Shown: piece after piece, positions 33,111 to 44,532 of the stretch
Position numbering within the stretch: the first letter of the stretch is position 1
Layout of the letters: each line of letters starts with the position of its first letter
Assembly: GCA_911728455.2 (NCBI GenBank)
Contig: OU452235.1
Location: forward strand, 8,300,351 to 8,364,350
From: Marthasterias glacialis
Lineage: Eukaryota > Echinodermata > Asteroidea > Forcipulatida > Asteriidae
Reading direction: 5' to 3'
DNA: 64,000 nt
Program-made: the position numbers and the translations under genes
Notes under the pieces: generated by a model
The model's database searches: none
Told to the model about the DNA's origin: nothing
What the model saw: the letters and a program-made list of their open reading frames with translations, nothing else

Positions 33111-34196
33111 GGCGAGAGTCATGGAATGGAGGTCCAACTTGAAATTGGCTTAACTGTGTACTGCGGAAAGCGAGGTTATACTGTACCCATTAATATGGGT
33201 CTTTGATCTCTAAACATTAAGCAAAATGAAGTCAAAAGGAACGGGAAAAAACCACTTCAAAGAACAATTGCACATCCCTTAAGTAATAGTTTCTGAACAG
33301 CAGTTCTACAAAACGATGACACAGAATGGCTGGCAACAATTATGATTGTTGGGAACAGAACCTTCCAAGGGTGACAGAATGCACCAGAACGCCGGAAACA
33401 CTGAGCTAGATAAGTGAGTGGGCTGGCAGTGTAGCTGGCTAAGGTTTCACCAGATGTAAAATATTCTTCACCACACTACAAGTACAAGTGCAGTACAGTA
33501 CAAGGTAGGGTGTGGGGTGAAGATGTCAAAGATGATTTCCCAAGGCTTGCGCCCACACACCCCCAATTTTTTAGTAGCGATCGACACCCCGTGCAAAATC
33601 ATCACTAACACAATCAAATTTGTAACTCACCGCCATCGCTTTGGTGGTAGCTATGTCCTGGGAACTCGGTCAAAAGGCCAGCCATTTTGTAGAACTGCTG
33701 GGTGTTCAGAAACTAAAACAAAACAAAGAGCGTTTCATTGGAAAAATCATCATTATGGTCAAGTCATGGACAGGTTTTTTTAATCTAAAATTACAATCAT
33801 ACTAAAAAAAAATAATACTCATAAAAAAGTATCACATGAAATGCGCAGCATCCATAGATTATCATTCAGAATAATAAAATCTGCCTTCAAAGCTTGCCTC
33901 CGCTCCCCACCACCAGTCTGAAAAACCTGAAGCCATCTGGTCAGATTTTGAGATCATTATGATTCCGAATTTGTAGTTTAAAATTCAGATGTTCATCATC
34001 CAAAATTTGAAGGGAACATATATACATGTATATATATATACATATCTTTTAATTCATGAGAACGAGGTCTGAAGTATATGTAAAACCTCTGGAAAAGAAG
34101 TTTTCTACAAGTTAAAAAAAAAAAAAAATTGTAAATAAAAACCGAATTGTGAGAAGAAAAAAAAGCCCCCATGGTGAAAATCACGTTTTGACCCAG
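33111..34196. other. No recognisable feature
   Basis: AT-rich, with an A-run near 33804, a (TA)-rich patch at 34018-34045 (ATATACATGTATATATATA), and no coding or repeat signature that I can support. Confidence 0.5.
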
Positions 34197-34380
34197 GATA
34201 TGGGCGAATTCCTAGGTGGTTATTTTGTACATGGCCTATGGAGCATGGTGAACCTAAGATATGGCTACATTCCTGCAAACATTACTTGTGCACATAGTTT
34301 GGGCCTTAGTGGACCCCTGATATGGCTATATTCCTGTGCCCATTACTTGAGCACAGTGTATGGGAACTCTGCGGCTAAGA
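34197..34380 (+). repeat. Diverged 61-bp tandem repeat, three copies
   Basis: GATATGG begins units at 34197, 34258 and 34319, an exact 61-bp period. Each continues with an ATTCCT block, a TTACTTG-like block and a CATGG/TATGGG block. A trace of a fourth (AATATGCCC) is at 34380. A 115-codon frame across it is a by-product. Confidence 0.65.
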
Positions 34381-35652
34381 ATATGCCCATACAATGGTTT
34401 CATACTGAAAAACACATGGATGAGGTGTTAAACTTGGAGGCAATCCAAACAAGTCCATGTAGGAAGCTCCAACTCAATGGTCTGTCCCATCTCTGAAGCT
34501 GGTACAGGATTTATCACCAAATACTTCCAACAGTAAATGTGAAATGCAAAGCTCTTATGGCGTGGGGCCCGGGGGCCTGCTTAGGGGCCCCGGAAAAGTT
34601 TGGATTTTAGATGCTTTGCGGTACAATTTGAGGCTATTCCTGGCAACTTTCCCCTTGATTGTGAGCACAAAGAGTATAAAGAGAATTATTATTATTATTA
34701 TAAAAAAAAAATAGTTTTTACTCTTGCGGTGCTATCTGAGTCAAAGTCATGATCCTGTTTGACGACCATTTTCTTTGGCCATACTATGCCTTAAACAAGT
34801 TACCAGTCATCAGAGCCATGTGATGTGAGGAGCTTAAAACTGGTTCCCACCAATTTCTGCCGAGAACATTATTTATGCTTATCAGCTCTGCAAATTCGGG
34901 CCATGGCCTCTAAAATTAAAACTCCTAAAAAGATGGCGGCCATCTTGCTAGGAGATGACCAGTTAACAGCCGTCGTTCTCTTATACTGGAAGTTGGAAAA
35001 TCCACACTTAATCTCTAATTATACTACCATTCTGGAAACAGTAGGCTGAACGGCTGGGTTACCGCAATCAAATTTAGCTCTTAATTCAGTCCGTGCCAAG
35101 CAGTCTCAGTTCCTAACTGCCGAGCAAACGAACTTTGTCAATTCTAATAAAGTCAAGGGGTCTACCATCTTATCCGGAAGTTCCCATGCAGCTCGTTACG
35201 AATTAGATTGACCTTGCATTAAAGCGAGAGACTAGTTTTTAAGGACCTCTGAATCAGACATCGACGTGTGGCATAATTGGGAGTGCCCCTTATGTTCTTG
35301 AGGAAAGGGGGGGGGGGTATCGGTCAAGGAATCCCAATCTGACTTTGACCGGGGTTTTCAGGTGTCAAAAATGGGCTGGGATGGAAATTTGTCGGAGTCC
35401 AACAAATCAAATTCTCCAGGAAGCCACACTCAGTGATATCCTGCCATGGGTTACGTTTGTTTACGACACATGGAATTACTCATATAGTCTGGTTTATATA
35501 GACACAGTCACCCCTCCCACGTCTCAAGTACGCTTTACTTCACTCTCATCGTCTTCTAAGACAATGCAAGCAGTGTGAGAAACTGTCCCCGGGGGAAAAA
35601 CATGTCTCTTCAAAGTTAAAGAGTCCATTCATTTCAACTGGAAAGGGCTTCT
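34381..35652. other. No recognisable gene
   Basis: It contains a GGGGCCCGGGGGCCTG patch near 34564, an (ATT)n run near 34688-34702 and a G run near 35308. Frames up to 77 codons have no recognisable content. Confidence 0.5.
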
Positions 35653-35950
35653 GATGTTTGTTTGTTTGTTGGGTTGTTCATTGGGTTGTTGGGTTGTTTG
35701 TTTCTTTGTTTGTTTGTTTTTTTTTGGGGGGGGGGGGTTGGGTTGTTTGTTTGTTGGGGTGTTTTGTTTGTTTGTTTGTTGCGTTGTCTGTTTCTTTGTT
35801 TGTTGGGGTGTTGGATTGTTTGTTTGTTTGTTGGGTTGTTCATAGGGTTGTTTGTTTCTTTGTTTTTTGGGTGTTGGGTTGTTTGTTTGTTTGTTGGGGT
35901 GTTAGATTGTTTGTTTGTTTGTTGGGTTGTTTGTTTGTTGTTAATGTTGT
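35653..35950 (+). repeat. TTTG/TTGGG low-complexity tract
   Basis: It is built of GTTTGTTTGTTGGGTTG variants interrupted by G10. All three + frames and one - frame stay open for over 60 codons only because the repeat lacks stops. The encoded Cys/Leu/Phe or Asn/Thr/Gln-rich strings are not protein families. Confidence 0.85.
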
Positions 35951-37921
35951 TGTTATTAATGTCGTTAATACAAGGGGCAAAAGTGAACGCTAACCCGACA
36001 ACCATTGACAAGGTCAATGAACAGAATAAAACATTGAATCAGACTGTGAAAGCTCTTCAAAGAGCAGCTCTGATGGGCCAATCAAAGGTTCACTGCAACT
36101 CAGAGTTGCTGAACAAGAATAATAGAAAATAAGGACATCAAAGAAGATATATCTGGAGATCGTATATCTATGGAACTTACCAGAAAGGACATCACCTGGC
36201 TGTGTGTGCTGTTCCCCCACTATAGACTAGTACGTAGGCCATCTACATAGTTTCCCAGGACACCTATAAACAGAATGAAAAATGAATGTGCTTTTGTGAC
36301 ACATGTTGGTTGTCAGCCAGAAATCTGGCATGGACATTAATTTGTATCCCGAATTTGAGACAATTTGTATTTATTTCTGAAAGATTTGACTAGGGAAAAG
36401 AAAGGGAAGTTTGTACGCTATTCCCCATTCGTCTTAATTGTTTTTTGGGTTTGTTTTTTTCACTTGGTTCATTTCGTAAGCCATCAATTAATTGTATCAA
36501 TTATGCGATCATCATTCCTCCACTGCTTAGGGATCGGCTTTGAACAGAGTAGCTTACACAAGACGTCAAATCGGAGAACCATGTCAGATTTGAAGCTGGA
36601 ACTAAACTGATTTATACTTGCCCAACCGTCAGGCTGAAATTTGAATTCTCTCAGGGGGCTGATTATCCCATTTCTTGATCGGAATAAACATTACTCACAC
36701 AACCTGGGCCAATTGTCCAATTTTCCATACACTCGTTTCCAATATGATACTGAAGTGTACGCTGCCTTTTTTGAAAATATTCTGCCGAAGGCCACCGACC
36801 TGACTAAAAGCTAAAGGGTTTATGCCTAAATAAAGACAAGTTTATTGTAAATCTTTTAGACACTTGGTAAGTTTACACCATGTTTTACACTAACAAGTTA
36901 TCTGACACAAAATACAGTTTCTCGTGCCGTCAGCCTTTGTTCTAAGAAACAAAATTTTTGCCTCTATGGTGGCAACAACTACTGACACTTGTATTTTGTT
37001 TTGGATTGGGCACTTCCCGTATCCCTAGATGATGGATTTTTAGTTGTGTTTCTTAATCTTTTCACACAAATACTGTAATACATTGAGTGCGTTTTACATT
37101 TCTTGTTCTGTGACATAAATTCAGTGCAGCAGGGCAACTCCGAGGCGTGTTTTCAGTGGAACTTCATGTCTTTTAGAAAGTTGGCCTGACTGGTTGGAAC
37201 TGGAGTGTGATGGCACTTAGTACTTGTTTGCCTAAAAGGAAGTGAGTCACTGCAAGACCCTAAGTTGAATAATACCAATCAAGAATCGCTACCGGGTCTA
37301 TATTTCACTAGTTTGGGGTTTGAAAAGATTGAACAAAATAAGGATGAACTGTTTAAAGATATATTACACTATGTTATTCTTTTATTTATTTAGTTTTTGA
37401 AGAGTACATTCTCAGCAAACAGCTAAATTGGCTGCAAGTTTCATCAATTTTGTGGGTTATGTTTGAATGAAAAAAAAAATTAAATAAAAAATTGTCTCTG
37501 GTTTGTCGGGGATTTTTTGGATTATGGCTTATTTGGATTGCGGCAAACCAAAATACCCAAAGGTCTTCAAATGCTATTTTTTGACTTTGATGGAAATCTT
37601 TCTCTGGAGGACTGGTACTGGGCATGGACTGTACAATGAGTCTGTTTTCTGACTGACTAATCTATTTTATTGGTTTTGATAATTATGACAACTCCTGTAC
37701 TTCGATGAATGAACCTTGTGATTTCAAATCTTTGGCACTGATGTGAAGATAAGGCCTATAATAGCTGTTATGAAGGAGTAAAGTTAAAATAAACACACAA
37801 CACGACAACTGTGGTGTCAAGATCACGAGGTTAGTGACATGTGAGCCAGTCAAACCTCCATGGTCAAACCAATTGCTCCTTAAATGCACAAAATAAGTGC
37901 AAAAGTTTCTTGGACAGTTAA
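35951..37921. other. No recognisable gene or repeat
   Basis: Unique-looking AT-rich sequence. No frame over 85 codons and no transposon ends that I could pair. Confidence 0.5.
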
Positions 37922-38212
37922 GCACCTTTCTCACTAGACAAATTTTCCCAGGAATGTTTGGTTGACCTTTTCACACTAAGCCCTGCAAACTCCTGGGAAA
38001 TAGCCTTTTCCCGGGAAATAGTTGCCCCTGCTTGGGAGTTAGGCTTCAGGGCGATAACCCCAGGGTTGGCATGCTGAGTGTGTTCAGTCTTCCCAGGAAA
38101 ATGGCATCGAGTGTCAAACGAACATAGGGTGGTGGTGGGGTTAACATTCCCCAGGAATTTCCTGGGGTTTTATTTCCTGGGAATTGGCTCTGTAGTGTGA
38201 AAAGGGCTTTAG
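37922..38212. mobile_element. Second copy of the AAGYCCTTTTCACACT MITE (inverted)
   Basis: The right end TAGTGTGAAAAGGGCTTT and CCCCAGGAAATTTCCTGGGG-like centre are the inverse of the 6025-6277 element. The left end AAGCACCTTTCTCACTAG is degraded. The shared inner block GTGTCAAACGAACATAGGGTGG runs antisense to the first copy. Confidence 0.7.
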
Positions 38213-38970
38213 AATAGCTTCTTCAAAGGAAAACCAATACGGACTTGTATGATCTATGTTTATACGTGGTTATAAGTTTACGATATCTTACATATATGGC
38301 TTTCAATGTTGTAGAGTATGCAGTAATCCTAGTGCTGTTGGTGTTAGGTGGCCATTACTGGACAAGCGCCTTATGACTTAAGCTAATCACAACAGGATAT
38401 TTACTGAAATGACCACAAAATTAGACTGGTTCCTGCAAACTTTCAGGCAGAATGACTGGCATCTGTGTCTTAATTAGAGTGGCCATGGGATAGGAGTCAT
38501 GACCTGGTGATGTCATCAAGTTGGATCAGTGCCTCTGTACAATCTTTTTAACAATTTAGATCACATTTTTCGGGAGAGAATCAAGATTTCTTACTTTTTA
38601 GAGAATTTTCTTTTGCAACATCAAAGTGGCGAGTCTTGCAAACCAGTGGTACGCAATAGTATGGGTGGCCTTCACTGGAAAACAAAATAGAAGAAGTTAT
38701 CATTTAATAGAAGAATGCTATCAATTTACCCATGTCACTGATAAATCAATTGTGCTACCCAAAACAAAAAGTTCACATGTTCTCCATCAAAAAAATTGTT
38801 TTTTAAAATAAAATGTTTTGTTAAAAGGGGCAGATTTGTGCCAACTCAGGTAATCATGCTATGACAGTATGATACTCCCATACAAACACTTGGCTTGTTT
38901 TTCCTTGTCAGTTTTACCACCAGTAAGTGTAGTTTACATACAACTACAACAAAATGTGGTCATTGAGAGT
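38213..38970. other. No recognisable feature
   Basis: AT-rich sequence with no paired ends or conserved frame. Confidence 0.5.
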
Positions 38971-38971
38971 A

Positions 38972-39385
38972 TATAATAATACTGGAGTCTTATTTTGGCA
39001 CGTATCTACCAGCAATTAGGTACTCAAGGCGCTTATTATTGTGATTTTTTTTCGACAGGTTTTTGAAGTTTTTGAATTATGAGACCCATTTATGTAGCAC
39101 CTTGTAATGGTTTACAAGGTGCTGTGGCGCATTCAGCAGCCACTGCCAGAAACACCGGGGCAAACCCCTTCTCTTAGCGATAAGTGTCACTGGGTTCTTT
39201 TATGTGCATTACACAACGCACGGGACCTACAGCTTTACGTCCCATCCGAAGGATGCAGCAATAATGGTTAAGTGTCTTGCTTAAGGACACAAGTGTCAAG
39301 ACCAGGACTCGAACCCGCACTCTGCTGATCAGAAACACCAGAGATTGCGTCCAGTGCTCTTGACCGCTCGACCACGACACACCAC
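38972..39385 (-). repeat. Long SINE (about 410 bp), tRNA head at the right
   Basis: On the - strand it starts GTGGTGTGTCGTGGTCGAGC (A-box region) and has GTGCGGGTTCGAGTCCTGG (B box). GACACTTGTGTCCTTAAGCA follows, then a body including GGGACGTAAAGCTGTAGGTCC and ACATAAAAGAACCCAGTG, and a tail ending ...AAGCGCCTTGAGTACC then (ATT)n. A near twin lies at 54196-54598 in the same orientation. Confidence 0.8.
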
Positions 39386-39392
39386 GCCACCT

Positions 39393-39465
39393 AAAGCGCG
39401 GATACTGTTCTTGGCAACTACCAATGTTGTCCTTGACTTTAAAGCAGTTATTTGTAAAGAAGTAT
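39393..39465 (+). repeat. Short direct repeat, copy 1 (partner at 40084-40160)
   Basis: CACCTAAAGCGCGGATACTG, CAATGTTGTCCTTGACTTTAAAG and TTTGTAAA recur in order 690 bp downstream as CACCTAAAATGCGGATACTG, CAATGTTGTCCCTGACTTTAAAG and TTCGTAAA. It may be the edge of a duplicated or retroposed segment. Confidence 0.55.
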
Positions 39466-39582
39466 ATCAGCAAGTCTTTAGAGGTAAAATTAAGGACGCT
39501 TAATTTGTTTCATGATTATGCATGGACATGATGAAGAAATGGTCTATTTAAATTGAATAACCGTAGTATTACCAGTACTGTC

Positions 39583-39604
39583 CACACACACACACACACA
39601 CACA
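39583..39604 (+). repeat. (CA)n microsatellite
   Basis: Eleven CA units in succession. Confidence 0.9.
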
Positions 39605-39839
39605 GGGAGCCAGGATAGCACTTCAAATGGCCCAAACAGATGGCAGAGTATTTAGCAAACAATACTATAAAGCCAAGGGGCAAGCATTAGAACAATTCAA
39701 AAAAAAAATTCAAAGTGTAACAGTTTGTAGGTTGTGACCTACTAGGTCAGGAGGCACGAACTTTCCACGAACTTTACTCTAGAGGATTAAACAATACTTT
39801 CATTCAGGGTGTACACAATATTGATAAGATTGAAACTAT

Positions 39840-39960
39840 AAATGTTCACAGATTTGCACATAACTTAAATGGTATATAGAGATGGACACGGTGGAAAACC
39901 TTCCATGAAATACTTCTGCCTAAAAGGCTATAGTTTTCAAGAAATGAGTTAAACAAGTTT
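39840..39960 (+). repeat. Dispersed repeat (partner at 47805-47925)
   Basis: ATGTTCACAGATTTGCACATAAC, TGGTATATAGAGATGGAC, CTTCCATGAAATACTTCTGCC and TAGTTTTCAAGAAATGAG match in order the block at 47805-47925. Part of the same text (AAACTATAGCATTTCAGGCAGAAATA) appears inverted near 53430. Non-coding, class unknown. Confidence 0.6.
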
Positions 39961-40902
39961 GATCTCACGAGTCCAAAACCCAACAGTGATAAACATGTAA
40001 GGCCCCCACCCACTATATTCTTGTGACTCTGATGACCGATTGAGCTTAAATTTTTACAGTTGTTATTTCATGTATATGTTGGGCCCACCTAAAATGCGGA
40101 TACTGGTCTTGGACAACCACCAATGTTGTCCCTGACTTTAAAGAAGCTGTTCGTAAATTAAGTGTACATTGTTTCCAGCGCTGTACTATAAAATCTTGAA
40201 CCCTTTGCTGTATACATTAAATGAGAGGAAGCGTTAGACATGTTGTGCCCCTGGGGAAGCTAAACTATTTAGAAACATGACAACAAAGGTTGTGGTTTCA
40301 CTAAGAAAAATGAAAAAGGCTAGACTGTTTGTCAGGAAGCCAGTCGGGTGTGGTTTTTTATCTCCAGGGGGAGGAAGAGCAGAGGAAGGAATGGATCTCA
40401 CCTCAATCAAACCAAAGATTAAAACATAGCCGCGCTGTTTCCAATGTCCTCCAGAGAGCACGTGGGACTGTGAGCCGTTGCTTAGCGACCGCAGTACAAC
40501 TTTGTGCATCACTAGGCGTTGCCGAGGCTCCGGCTAATGTGAAGCGGGGACTCTGTGCCAAGACGTTGATATCGGTGGGGAGAGCTCCGGAAACTGGCTA
40601 GGCCAGAAGCATTATCAAGCTCATGTTAGGCAACTGCTGCTAAAGTCTGCTCATATCTCAGTGTGACGAAGAACATAATGTGTCATGAAGTGATGACGGC
40701 CTTTGCAGACGATCTCGTTAGCCAGAGAGTTTATCCATCTTGTGGTGTTCAGAAGAGTCGTTTATTTATCTCTATCAGGTTGAAGGCTAGGGGTGTGTCT
40801 AGAGGGCCCCTGAGAGACACAAGGGTGGCAACCTACAGAACAGGAAAAAGAAGGAGTGGGAGAGGGGTATTAAAATCAGAAAATAGAGAAATGACATGTA
40901 GC

Positions 40903-41270
40903 GTGTCATGGTCGAGTGGTCTTGGGAATCGAACTCAAGGTTTAATGGGCGAGTCTTCAGAGAGTGGGTTCGAATCCCGGTTGTGACACTTGACTAACTA
41001 CCACCTAACTATAACTGCTTCTCATTACCCAGAGGTAAATGGTTACCTACGAGGGTAGAGATTGTTTAAGTGATTGATAGAGATTGTTGATTAGCAACCT
41101 GTGCTCCTATTTGGCTACCGGTGCTGCATACTCGGAGTTGAGATGGTTTCAATGAACAGGGATAATAATGAACAGGGGCCCAATGAGCAGGGGTAATAAT
41201 AGCATAAGGCTCTTTGATGGAAAACGTTTAAAAGTGCCTAATAAATGCATATTTTTATCATTATCATAAC
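40903..41270 (+). repeat. SINE, second subfamily
   Basis: GTGTCATGGTCGAGTGGTC (A box) and GTGGGTTCGAATCCCGG (B box) are followed by TGACACTTG, TATAACTGCTTCTCATTACCC, GGTGCTGCATACTC and AGTTGAGATGGTTTCAATG. It ends in TAATAATAGC and a TTATCATTATCAT tail. The head is shared with 38972-39385, but the body matches only the copy at 46149. Confidence 0.75.
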
Positions 41271-41289
41271 AAACTAAAAATTGATCTAA

Positions 41290-41490
41290 TGGCCATGGCG
41301 GTGGTTCTGAAATGAACCAGTGCTTGAAGAAGTTAAAATTTCGATCAGTATGCTCTGATGGTCTTCATCATCCACTGTTTATTTCTCCTGCAGATGATCA
41401 GATCATACTGATTAAAGTTGGAACACCACTGGTTCTTTTCCGATTTACAGCAACACAGAGAGATTTTTGGCATGGACAGTGTTTCTGCAA
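41290..41490. repeat. Inverted pair of retroposon-tail blocks
   Basis: On the - strand, GGATGATGAAGACCATCAGAGCATACTGATCGAAAT lies at about 41340-41375. On the + strand, CTCCTGCAGATGATCAGATCATACTGATTAAAGTT lies at about 41388-41423. Both resemble the block at 11004-11090. Each arm is flanked outward by an ACTGGTTC or GAACCAGTG motif, so two copies stand head to head. Confidence 0.5.
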
Positions 41491-41684
41491 ACTGACCAAT
41501 CCTTGAGTTCAACTTATTAAGAGTCTGAGTTCTCAGTGTCGATTCGGCCCAGTGTCCAAATCCCCATCATTTGGGACAAGTCCAAATCCAAATTAAAAGT
41601 CACAAAGGTCAAGTCGTAGCCATTCCAAAAAGGAAACTTCACTGTTCCTTATTGAGCCCAAGACCCAAGAGTGCAGATGGTTGA

Positions 41685-42570
41685 GTCTGAGTCTGAGGCC
41701 AAATAAATTGACTATCGGGCTCAAATCCGGGTCTGAGTCATTGATTATCAGTCTCAAATCCGGGTATGAGTCATTAACTATCGGGCTCAAATCCGGGTCT
41801 GAGTCATTGATTATCAGGCTCAAATCCGAGTCTGAGTCATTGACTATCGGGCTCAAATCAAAGTGTGAGTCATGATTATCAAGTTCAAATCAGAGTGTGA
41901 GTCAGTGACTATTGGGCTCAAATCAGAGTGTGAATCAGTGACTATCGGGCTCAAATCAAAGTCTGATTCATTGACTATCGGGCTCAAATCAAAGTCTGAT
42001 TCATTGACTATCGGGCTCAAATCAGAGTGTGAGTCATTGATTATCAAGTTCAAATCAGAGTGTGAGTCATTGACTATCGGGCTCGAATCAGAGTGTGAGT
42101 CATTGATTATCAAGTTCAAATCAGAGTGTGAGTCAGTGACTATCAGGCTCAAATCAGAGTGTGAGTCAGTGACTATCGGGCTCAATTCAAAGTCTGAGTC
42201 ATTGACTATTGGGCTCAAATCCGAGTCTGAGTCATTGATTATCAAGCTCAAATCCGGGTCTGAGTCATTGATTATCGGGCTCAAATCCGGGTCTGAGTCA
42301 TTGATTATCAGGCTCAAATCCGGGTCTGAGTCATTGATTATCGGGCTCAAATCCGGCTCTGAGTCATTGATTATCAGGCTCAAATCCGAGTCTGAGTCAT
42401 TGATTATCAAGCTCAAATCCGGCTCTGAGTAATTGATTATCAGGCTCAAATCCGAGTCCGAGTCAGTGACTATTGGGCTCAAATCAGAATCTGAGTCAGT
42501 GACTTTCGGGCTGGAATCTGAGGCTGAGTCACTGACTATCGGGCTTGAATCTGAGTCTGAGTGAGTCAGG
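41685..42570 (+). repeat. 33-bp minisatellite, about 27 copies
   Basis: The unit is GGCTCAAATCCGGGTCTGAG plus TCATTGATTATCG (33 bp) with variants (CAAATCAGAGTGTGAGTCA, AAGTTC for GGGCTC). Because 33 is a multiple of three and no unit has a stop in two of the six frames, a 186-codon frame runs on the + strand (SESLIIGLKSG repeats) and a 209-codon frame on the - strand (SPIVNDSDPDL repeats). Variant types are clustered: the G-S-E form at both flanks and the E-C-E form in the middle. This suggests stepwise expansion. A transcribed protein is not supported by a splice or start context. Confidence 0.9.
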
Positions 42571-43530
42571 AATCATACAACAACACTATTGTCATTTTGG
42601 CATTTCATTGAAAGGTTTAAAATTAATGTCAAAATTTCATTCACAGTACATATCTATTGAACATTCTTCTTGGTATCAAATTATGTCCATCTGATTCATA
42701 AATAATGTTTTTTCTTTTGTTTTACTTTCCCCACTTTGTTTAAGGATTAATACACATTTTATTCTCAGGCTAGCGCTCTGCCAACTAGGTCTTGTGGCAG
42801 TATGCTTTCCTCTTGTTTCAGAGACTTACATCCACACATGGGAAGTCCATTAATTGTTCCCTCCTTAACAAAGTCAAACTATGAAACAACGTTTCCCTTC
42901 TGAGGAAGAAGCCCATCAAAATTTGACGACATAATAGTTGAAATGTACGAGTGCCCCTTGTCAAAAACAAGTCAGCTAATCTAAGCCAGTGTTACCAATC
43001 CTCCAAGCATTCGCAGCTAATTTGAGATCCCAAACCAGCAGTTGGTGCGGACCCAGTACCGGCTGCAATTTATTTTCTGCGGTTCAGAATTGCCATCCTC
43101 GAAAATATTCCATTTTTTTTAAGGATTCCTTTTTCGAATCAATTCAAACACACACACACAAAATCCCCATTGAAAATCATAACCACAGTGGCAATTTATA
43201 AAAAAATAAAAAGTACAGGCATTTGATAGTACTTTTTATTATTGATATTATTGTTACTAAAACAACCCAAAATTCACAATGAACAAAAGTACAAAGTAAA
43301 CCAGGTAAAACACAGCTCAATAAAGCAAAGAGAAAAATAAGGAAAAAGTAAGCAAGCACGAAATATATTCATACAAAGTGAAAAAAACACCTTGTAAATT
43401 TTACAGTAAAAAGACTGGAAGCCAGTCTGCCAACCAACCCTTGTAAAATGTACAGTCCACATTATGAATACTGTAAAGGTGTTTACAGATTATTACCGTA
43501 AATGTTACAGTTTACTGTAAATATCACTAC
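42571..43530. other. No recognisable gene; CA run and TTTACAG-rich patch
   Basis: A short (AC)n lies near 43147. At 43385-43525 TTTACAGT/ACTGTAAA words recur in both orientations, suggesting a degraded foldback, but no clean ends could be paired. Confidence 0.45.
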
Positions 43531-43905
43531 CAGTGGTGTAACTAAGGAGGGGGGGGGGAGAAACGTGTGCCCCCCCTCCCCTTATTTAAAATCTGGACTT
43601 TTGAGATAAAAAATACCAAAATAAAATGTTACATTTTATGAGCTTTTATGTCGTAATTTCAATGTTTCTAATTTTTTTTTTCCAATTTACACATAGAATG
43701 TATTTTGTTTTACCTCAACACTTCAGAAGAGCCCTAACAAGGGGCTTGTTTAAGAAAAATACAAACGGAAACTACAGTTTTAATTGGTCAAAAGTGCCCC
43801 TAGGAAAAATAGTGCCTCCCCTTGTGCCCCCTTAAAATTTTACCTTCGTTATGCCGCTGGGGGGTCCGTTTATAAACATTTCTTTTGTGACGTCACAGCC
43901 AACAG
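43531..43905 (+). mobile_element. hAT non-autonomous element, second copy, with shared right flank
   Basis: It starts CAGTGGTGTAACTAAGGAGG and ends TTCGTTATGCCGCTG at 43859. The interior matches 32229-32615 throughout. The left flank (ATCACTAC) does not repeat at the right. Instead the right flank GGGGGTCCGTTT...TTCTTTTGTGACGTCACAGCC is the same as the flank of the 32-kb copy, up to about 43905. Confidence 0.75.
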
Positions 43906-44139
43906 TACTGATCATTACAATTTCCTGTAAAATAAACACATCAAATTAATGTATTTTGTTTACATTGTATATCTAAATAAATTTATACTTGTTTAATTAT
44001 AGTTCAACAAGATAATACAAGGACACTGTGGAGGGCCATCACCAAAAAATAAAACCCAGTTTAACATGAATGAAAATCAAGAACAACCGTGAACAATGAC
44101 AGTTATGTGGGTCAGTGACCGCAAAAGTAAAATAAACTA

Positions 44140-44532
44140 CTGTCATTGGCCAGCTTAAATTGGTTGTGTTGTTTCTTGATTCTTGTTTTACAGATTCTGT
44201 TGTTTTTTTGTCATGAATCTTGTTTATTTATTCATCTTGTGCAGCTGTTCTTTGTTTGTTTGTTTCTTGGTTATTTTTGTTGCTTTTTCCTTGTCTTTTT
44301 GCTTGGTTGCATAACCACCCCCTCCCTTTCCCACCCTTTTCCTTCCAACTTTGTTTAGTCATTATAGTCTTATGTGCGGGCATGTTTATTTATTAAATAA
44401 TTTTGATTTATTTTTACATGTATTATTTATTATTTTGCTCGATTCTGTTTACTTGTGCAAACTGTATTTTTGTGAACTTTATTGTCATTGAATCTTGGCC
44501 GAATAAATAATAATAATAACAATAATAATAAT
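44140..44532 (+). repeat. Probable LINE 3' UTR with AATAATA tail
   Basis: T-rich sequence ends in CATTGAATCTTGGCCGAATAAATAATAATAATAAC, a simple-repeat 3' terminus of the kind made by target-primed reverse transcription. No coding remnant is attached. The 70-codon hydrophobic frame inside is compositional. Confidence 0.5.

Noticed and set aside
35653-36132. Overlapping frames of 63-156 codons on the + strand and 127 codons on the - strand
   Set aside because: They run through a TTTG/TTGGG simple repeat that lacks stop codons. The Cys/Leu/Phe-rich and Asn/Thr/Gln-rich strings are compositional.
41685-42570. Repeat protein gene (11-residue repeats)
   Set aside because: Frames are open on both strands purely because the 33-bp unit has no stop. 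No start context, splice site or unique domain supports translation.
41685-42570. CRISPR-like array
   Set aside because: The units are contiguous without unique spacers, and the DNA is animal nuclear. It is a minisatellite.
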